Of a stretch of DNA of 64,000 nt, positions 58,719-64,000 are shown one piece after another. The DNA is from Morella rubra. Its lineage: Eukaryota > Streptophyta > Magnoliopsida > Fagales > Myricaceae. The notes beneath the pieces were generated by a model that made no database searches, was not told where the DNA came from, and saw nothing but the letters and a program-made list of their open reading frames with translations. Positions within the stretch are counted from its first letter, which is position 1. Every line of letters starts with the position of its first letter. A program made the translations under genes and the position numbers. The stretch spans positions 17,527,717 to 17,591,716 of the forward strand of contig CM025850.1 in the NCBI GenBank assembly GCA_003952965.2, given 5' to 3'.

Positions 58719-60433
58719 TGTAATATTCCTCCCCCCCCAAAAAAAAAAAAACAAAAACTGAAGCTGTGCGTTATGATAAGTGGCAATTCCCTTTCTGCAG
58801 ACTTTCTTCTCCTTCATGCGAAACATTCTTTTCTTTCAGCTGGTTTTGCCGTCAATTGCATATCTCCAAGTTTCCTTTCAAAACTCCAATCTCTTCACCA
58901 TTTTCGCCAAAAATATTGCTATATTTGAACCCTAGTGAGATTAAAAGAGGTATCTCCGCTATTCTTCGAAAAACGCCACTCGAAGTCATATTTTTCCCTC
59001 TCTACCTCTCTTTTTCAAAGCTCCCTCTCTCTTTAGCCTTGGAGACTCGAAATCACAAGGGCTGGGTAATCTTAGAGGTAGGTAACGTTAGTTTGATTTT
59101 TTTGGTGGGGTCAAACTCCTTTGGTTTGATTTCGGGTTATTTCATTTTGTAGATAACGTTGGAAGGCCATTCCCTTGATATTAATTAAGTGGTTCTCTTT
59201 TGATCTCACCGACACTTTTTGTGAGTATTTTCTTTTCTTCACGTATCTGTCTCTAAGGAAGTTTGGATTCGAGATTTTGAGATTTATTTTGGGTTGTTGT
59301 AGGGTGATAATAGGAAGATGCTTTAGCTAGCATAGTAGTTTTATTATTTTAGAATCGTATAGAATGATTCGAACTCCATGTTGGTATTGATGAATGATAT
59401 TTAAATTTATTTAGGTTCTGATTGATTATTCAACAATCTTTTAAGGAACTTTAGGCTTCGGGTTAAGCATTTGAGGTAAGTCGTCTTTTAATGAGATTTT
59501 TATGAAATTCTTATATTGTGGAAAAATAAGTGCACAATTGTTAAATATATCTTTTACAAGTTGGAATTTGTTTGGATGAGTTATTGTGAATTCTTTGGTT
59601 TTGGAAATGTTGGATTTTAAATGTGCACTGTATTTTAAATGATTTTGATGCGTTAGGGGAACTGAACGGATTTTGGTAAAAAATGAGATTGCACGAACTC
59701 ATTTGAAATGGTTGGCCTATTTTGTGAAATTTGTGTTGTGAGCGTACTATCAAACAATCCTCGTGCTTGTGACTGTTGAGGTCTTTGTGACCATTGGGGT
59801 CTGTGTGACCATTGAGGTCTTCATGACCATTGAGGTCTGTGTGGCCATTGATAATTTCACTATGTTACTTGGCCTGAGATATTTTGTTATAAATTATGTT
59901 TTTAGTTTGGTATTGCTCACTGCATTTTTCTTAATTTGGTTATGTTTATAAAACTGTCATTTCCCTATTCCATTGATTACTACTTATGAGCTAGTTGTAG
60001 CTCACCACTTACTTCCTATCTTTCAGATTTAGCTGTCAGTGGCAGCAAGTAGTGGAAGATCTCAAGTAGTAGTTTTTGAGAAGGTCGCAAGTTGCAGGGT
60101 TATAAAATAAAGAGTCATTTGAAGACTTTGATAGTGATTGCGTTAATTTGGAGACTTTAGTAATTTTATTCCATCTAGGAAAACTATTTATTTGGATCCA
60201 TTGTTAATTGTGGGATTTGAGGATTTTGGAGTAGTGCTCTGATTAAACTCTTGGGTATCATAGTTCTTCTTATGTTTTGGTCGGATTATGAGTTTGGATT
60301 ATTATGTTTAAGAGATGGAATAGATGTGTCTTTTGTGTTTCTAGGTTGGAAAAATTACTTGTAAGCAGGGTGGATAGTCTCATTTTTTCATGTGGAACTC
60401 TGTCCGTTTAGACTTTTGGGTTGGGACGTTACA
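58719..60433 (+). mobile_element. Solo LTR D, 1,715 bp
   Basis: It starts TGTAATATTCCTCCCCCCCC and ends GGTTGGGACGTTACA. A perfect 5-bp duplication ATTGT flanks it (58714-58718 and 60434-60438). The inside has repeated phrases of the form GGTCT(G/T)TGTGACCATTG (59780-59850) and the stem-loop CTTATGAGCTAGTTGTAGCTC (59983-60003). It has no coding part. It is related to segment C at 45810-47886 and is inserted in a LINE fragment. Confidence 0.9.
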
Positions 60434-60714
60434 ATTGTACTGCCACGTAGAGAATGTGACAACAAGGGCCAAGGGGCTTCCCTTCATGCAATAATTGCAA
60501 GAGGGCATTGAAAGAACAGGTGAATTAGAGATTCCCCGCTATTGTTGCAAAGGGGCAGTGAGTATGCTCTGAATCTAGTGCCAGGGTCCTACTGATATTG
60601 GATTTGCAAGGTAACAAATTCTACAAGATTTTCCGCAAGATTAACATCTTCAAACTATCCTAAAGTTGAATTTTCCATAATTTTTTTTGTAGCTCCCTAG
60701 GTAGCACTACAAAA

Positions 60715-60780
60715 AAAAAGGGATTAGCGTCGTTTGTGACCACCGCAATATGTGCATTGGGATAGGGTTTTAGCATTTAA
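60715..60780 (+). mobile_element. Possible CACTA-type terminus
   Basis: CACTACAAAAAAAAAGGG, followed by GGCGT-like words (TAGCGTCGTTTGTGACC), resembles the start of a CACTA element or a related MITE. No matching inverted end with a 3-bp TSD was found downstream, so this is only a candidate. Confidence 0.25.
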
Positions 60781-62103
60781 AAATTACCAACTAAACCTTT
60801 TTTTTTTTCTTAACTTTTCTTTCAAACTCAATGTGTTAACGGTCCGTTTGTTTGCTTGTAAAATAAAAATTTGTACTTGTTTTTAGGTATTTGGCAAGCA
60901 CATGAAAAATAAGATCAAAGTAAAAGATTTTCAAGTTAATGGTAATAGTTCTATTATTTTATACAAAAGAAACTAAGCTCAAATTTTACGCAAACCAATT
61001 TTTTTTTTGGGGAATATTGTAATATTTTTTAAATAAAAATTGATTTGAAGCTTGCTTATCATAGTTTTTTATTCTTCTCTTTAGAGGCCTAGTGGGCACT
61101 TATCTGTTAGTTGGCTAATGAAAATATATCTCTGTGGTCTGTGTGACCAATATATCGTAAAAGCGTATCTCAGACAACTTCACGTTGAAATAAGTACCTT
61201 GGCACTAAAATATTAAAATTTTGAGAAAAAAATTTCTTGTCCCGTGGCAGCTTACGATTGGCACTGAGATGAAATTTAAAATTCGCATTAACACCATTCT
61301 GTACGTTGGCTAACAACAATTGGTCGGTGAATTAATTTGTCTCAAATACTTACCACAAGGACCCTATGATATAAATCGATACCTGAGAGACTAAAATATT
61401 AAAAGTGTAAACCACAGGTATCTGTAAGATAATTAAGCATTTTTATGTAAATACTCATTAGAGTGTCAAACATCAAAATTTCTTGAAAACATTTTAAAAG
61501 AATAACCAAATTCTGAAAAAAAAAAAAAAAATTTCTTGAAAATATTTCAATCGGACCCTAATTAAGTTGTCTTTATTTCTTTAACTTCTCAGTTTCAATT
61601 AATTAGAGCTGAGCATCGACTGCTCCCCGCTAGTTTGGGCTGTGATTAAGGCCCTGATTTGAGTGAAGGTTTGGATATGTACATGTAGCTTCGCATACAG
61701 GCCTTTAGATGATGGCATCAAATTAGTTCCAAGCTCATTTTAGGTACGGCCGCTTCAAACTCACTCAAGTTTTGAGGATTTTTAATTGTAATTTTCGTTA
61801 ATTATTCTTATTTGAGTGTGTCTCGTAATATATATTGGTGTCGTCAACGTCAATAGTAGTCGTTTAAATAAATTCTTCTCCTTTCTGATCCTTCAATATT
61901 CTCTAGAATCAATAAATCTTGACGGATAAAAAATTAACAAAATTAAGTTGTATTAAATATCATCCTCTTGCTAACAAAAAGACAGTACTGCAGAAAGGAT
62001 ACGAACCGCGGGAAACAAAAGTGAACGGACGAGATTGATTAGATAGAAAAGTACAACATGACTTGACAAGCACAATTTATTGTCGACATCTACCAAGTAA
62101 GAT
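60781..62103. other. Intergenic, AT-rich
   Basis: No gene, tRNA or clear repeat border seen. Several A and T runs are present. The 3' flank of the UGT pseudogene lies at its right end. Confidence 0.4.
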
Positions 62104-62623
62104 TTAACCAACCCTTGGAGATAGAAGCACTAGATCAATCAGTTTATCTAAGTTCTCGTGAGATGGGCCAGTAGATGCACGAGTGGACTCTTCCGCCAAC
62201 TTCTTCCACTCTACAGCTTTTTGCTTCAATTCTCTTCCCTTCACTCCCATCATCAATTCTCTCACAAGGCTCTCTATTTGTGCCCTGTTTACATCACCTT
62301 CTATCTCCATGCCTAAGCCCCATTCCTTGCAAGAGTAGCGACAATTGGTTTGTTGCTCGGCAAAGAAAGGCCAAGAGATCAACGTCGGACTCCGGAAGGC
62401 CATCTGGGATAGTTTCAAATCAAAAGGAGGCGAGACCGTCCAGAGAGTTGGGACCTCTGGATTTCAGTAGGCGTTTATGGTTGAACTCTGTGTTGACGAA
62501 GGTGATATGGAAGCCTCTGTAGTGGAGTATTTTTGACAACTTTAGCATGGGGTTTATGTGGCCTTGAGCTGGGTAGGGGATGCAAACTGCGTGGGTCTTC
62601 TTCATTAAGGTAGCGGAACCCAT
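62104..62623 (-). pseudogene. UGT85-like UDP-glycosyltransferase pseudogene with large internal deletion
   Basis: The N-terminus has the UGT85 motif [20 protein letters not shown] and continues [21 protein letters not shown] stop (TGA at 62420-62422) replaces the arginine expected in GLxSFRFETIPDGLP. Shortly after ESDVD, near 62390, the sequence jumps in another frame into the C-terminal half: LISWPFFAEQQTNCRY (end of the PSPG donor-binding box), CKEWGLGMEI, IESLVRELM and ENLDKLIDLVL, stopping at 62104. About 290 residues, including most of the PSPG box, are missing compared with the usual ~480. Intact relatives glucosylate small molecules such as iridoids or cyanohydrins. This copy cannot work. 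Confidence 0.92.
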
Positions 62624-62687
62624 CCTTTCTCTATCTGATCACACAACTGGAAATGGGAAGGAATGATGATCTCGAGAGAATTGGGTT

Positions 62688-62700
62688 TATTATATATAGA
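62688..62700 (-). promoter_or_regulatory. TATA box of the UGT pseudogene
   Basis: The minus strand reads TCTATATATAATA about 65-75 bp upstream of the ATG at 62623, a normal TATA position for a plant gene. It is the only convincing core promoter element I saw in the window. Confidence 0.55.
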
Positions 62701-62703
62701 GAC

Positions 62704-64000
62704 AGGTGGTGTTTGATTGTTAAAATTTTGGGGTATGGGAGTTGATGAAAAAATAAAGTTAATTTATAAGAGTTGGTGAAAAAGTGAAGAGATAGAAGAT
62801 TTAAATAAATATTATAATGAAACAAAATTATTTGATAAGAAAAAGAGATTATTTTGTAATTTTTTTAAATAGACCCGAAATTTTAAGGTGTCAAAATTTC
62901 AACAATTAAGCATCTCCACAAAGAGGTTTGAACCCTTTTCAACCTCCGCCGTAGGTCATACCGTACGTCATAGATTGGAAGTCAAATAAATCATACCGAT
63001 AAGCTGACAATGTTTTTACTTAGAGATGAAAAGTTGGTCAATTACGCCTCTGATTTCAGCAGGCGTTTATGGTTGAACAATTATGATCACCCGCAAGTGT
63101 TGCATCTTTTATATCAAATTTTTTTGCTTATTTTTATGATCAATTAGAATGTAAAGATATTCTAGATTATATCTATAATTGTAATACTTAAATCCATTAC
63201 ATTAGTCTATGAAAAAATATCAAAAGAAAAATACTATATGTAGTAAACTTGTTAGGAGTATAAATGTATACATTTACTATATATATATCGGTCTATATAT
63301 AATAAATGTATAAACTTTTTGATTGATAAATTAAATTAAAGATGAACATAGTTTATTACTCCTAATCTTTCCACATAATATAGTAGATATATTGTACATA
63401 AGGAGGATGTAAGTAACGATAAATATATTGAAAGTACTTCCTTAGGTTCACCCTACTAAAAAATTAGCACGATTTTGATCATAATAAAGAGACATCTAAT
63501 CATATGAATAAAGAACAATGCCGGGTATAAGTATTCGAAATTATATTTTCTAATTTTTCATATTTAAATCCACTACATTCGCCTAACGAAAAAAATAACC
63601 TTTAGATTGATACATGAACTTAGTTTAATATGATTAAATTAAATATCATTTTATCATGACAAAAGCATTATTCTCAAATTTAAATTAGTATCATTTTATC
63701 TTCACATAAGGATTATTCTCAAATCCACTATATGTTGAAAGTATTTGGATTTGGAATATAATGTTCAAACGAAAGTATTCGCTTGGATATTGCCACATGT
63801 CTATTCAACAGGCTTCTACCATTACATACGACATTGTGTCATGGTTGTTATTGAAGAGAAAACCTCGTTCGAATAGATAACGAACATTAATGAATACGAA
63901 ATTATACGTGGACATAAATTTATGAATATTTAATATGTAACATTCGTTCGAACAATAAACACTTGTTCGTGTGTCTTACACACTGTTTAACTTAATTACA
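62704..64000. other. AT-rich upstream region of the UGT pseudogene
   Basis: No gene seen. A 27-bp piece of the UGT exon recurs at 63052-63078. (TA)n-like runs occur near 63270-63300. The last 250 bp contain CGTTCGAA and CATTCGTTCGAAC words that recall CACTA subterminal motifs, but no element end is visible. Confidence 0.4.

Larger units (their letters stand above)
57787..60665 (-). mobile_element. LINE fragment (RNase H and zf-RVT-like parts), split by solo LTR D
   Basis: On the minus strand, 58318-58050 reads GEAIAALFALREAALLDFHQ, IFFVGDCLAVCDAING, an RNase H-type domain found at the end of plant LINEs. The stretch upstream (58713-58480) has VTNFVRFLAIVMNAIWYI and WSP-like pieces. Across LTR D, 60439-60665 carries ESLIHLFFQCPLA, a zf-RVT-like motif. 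T-rich sequence at 57787-57808 (plus strand) is the poly-A tail, next to the 3' end of DUF629 copy 3. The 5' part (reverse transcriptase, endonuclease) is missing. Confidence 0.7.

Overview
The window is a piece of a plant nuclear genome, most probably a woody eudicot. The evidence is AT-rich intergenic DNA, plant-type spliced genes, CACTA (En/Spm) transposons with TNPD- and TNPA-type genes, plant LTR retrotransposon remnants, a MULE-type MITE, a piece of plastid DNA and a UGT85-like glucosyltransferase remnant. The species cannot be fixed from the sequence. Nothing bacterial, phage-like or CRISPR-like is present.

Host genes. One family dominates: proteins with an N-terminal DUF627 (TPR-like) domain followed by DUF629 (with a C2H2-like finger), known in plants as ubiquitin carboxyl-terminal hydrolase-related proteins. 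Four copies are recognisable. Copy 1 (981-4028, minus) is the best preserved. Copy 4 (minus) is a 3' remnant cut in two by a transposon (4376-4500 and 16468-18545). Copy 2 (20093-24427, plus) and copy 3 (53576-57683, plus) are recent duplicates of each other, introns included. All copies carry disruptions, and none has a visible USP catalytic domain. The only other host gene is a UGT85-like pseudogene at 62104-62623 (minus).

Mobile DNA fills most of the rest. CACTA-1 (4501-16467, TSD TCA) carries a TNPA-like gene, a frameshifted TNPD gene, an extra gene resembling the 'putative plant transposon protein' (Transposase_32) family, and long subterminal arrays of CGTCCGGACG/CGTTCGAACG-type motifs. 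CACTA-2 (24623-31902, TSD TTA) carries a decayed TNPD gene that contains a chloroplast trnI-trnA fragment. A broken CACTA end lies at 32765.

Six solo LTRs with matching 5-bp target duplications were found by eye: F 16883-18215 with G 17345-17641 nested inside it; E 35243-36333; B 37390-45463 with A 39643-44328 nested inside it; and D 58719-60433, which sits inside a LINE fragment. A seventh LTR-like segment (C, 45810-47886) holds a short retroposon with a 16-bp TSD and a 245-bp MITE with a 9-bp TSD. Tandem duplications occur at 33079-34155, 40466-42446 and 48257-50093.

How it fits together. A small cluster of DUF627/DUF629 genes was duplicated in both orientations, then decayed and was split apart by waves of DNA transposons and retrotransposons, with most LTR elements reduced to solo LTRs. 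I found no convincing new multi-gene system. The most informative features are the exon-splitting CACTA-1 insertion, the frame break between DUF627 and DUF629 in copies 1 and 3, the extra gene of CACTA-1 and the layered TE nest.
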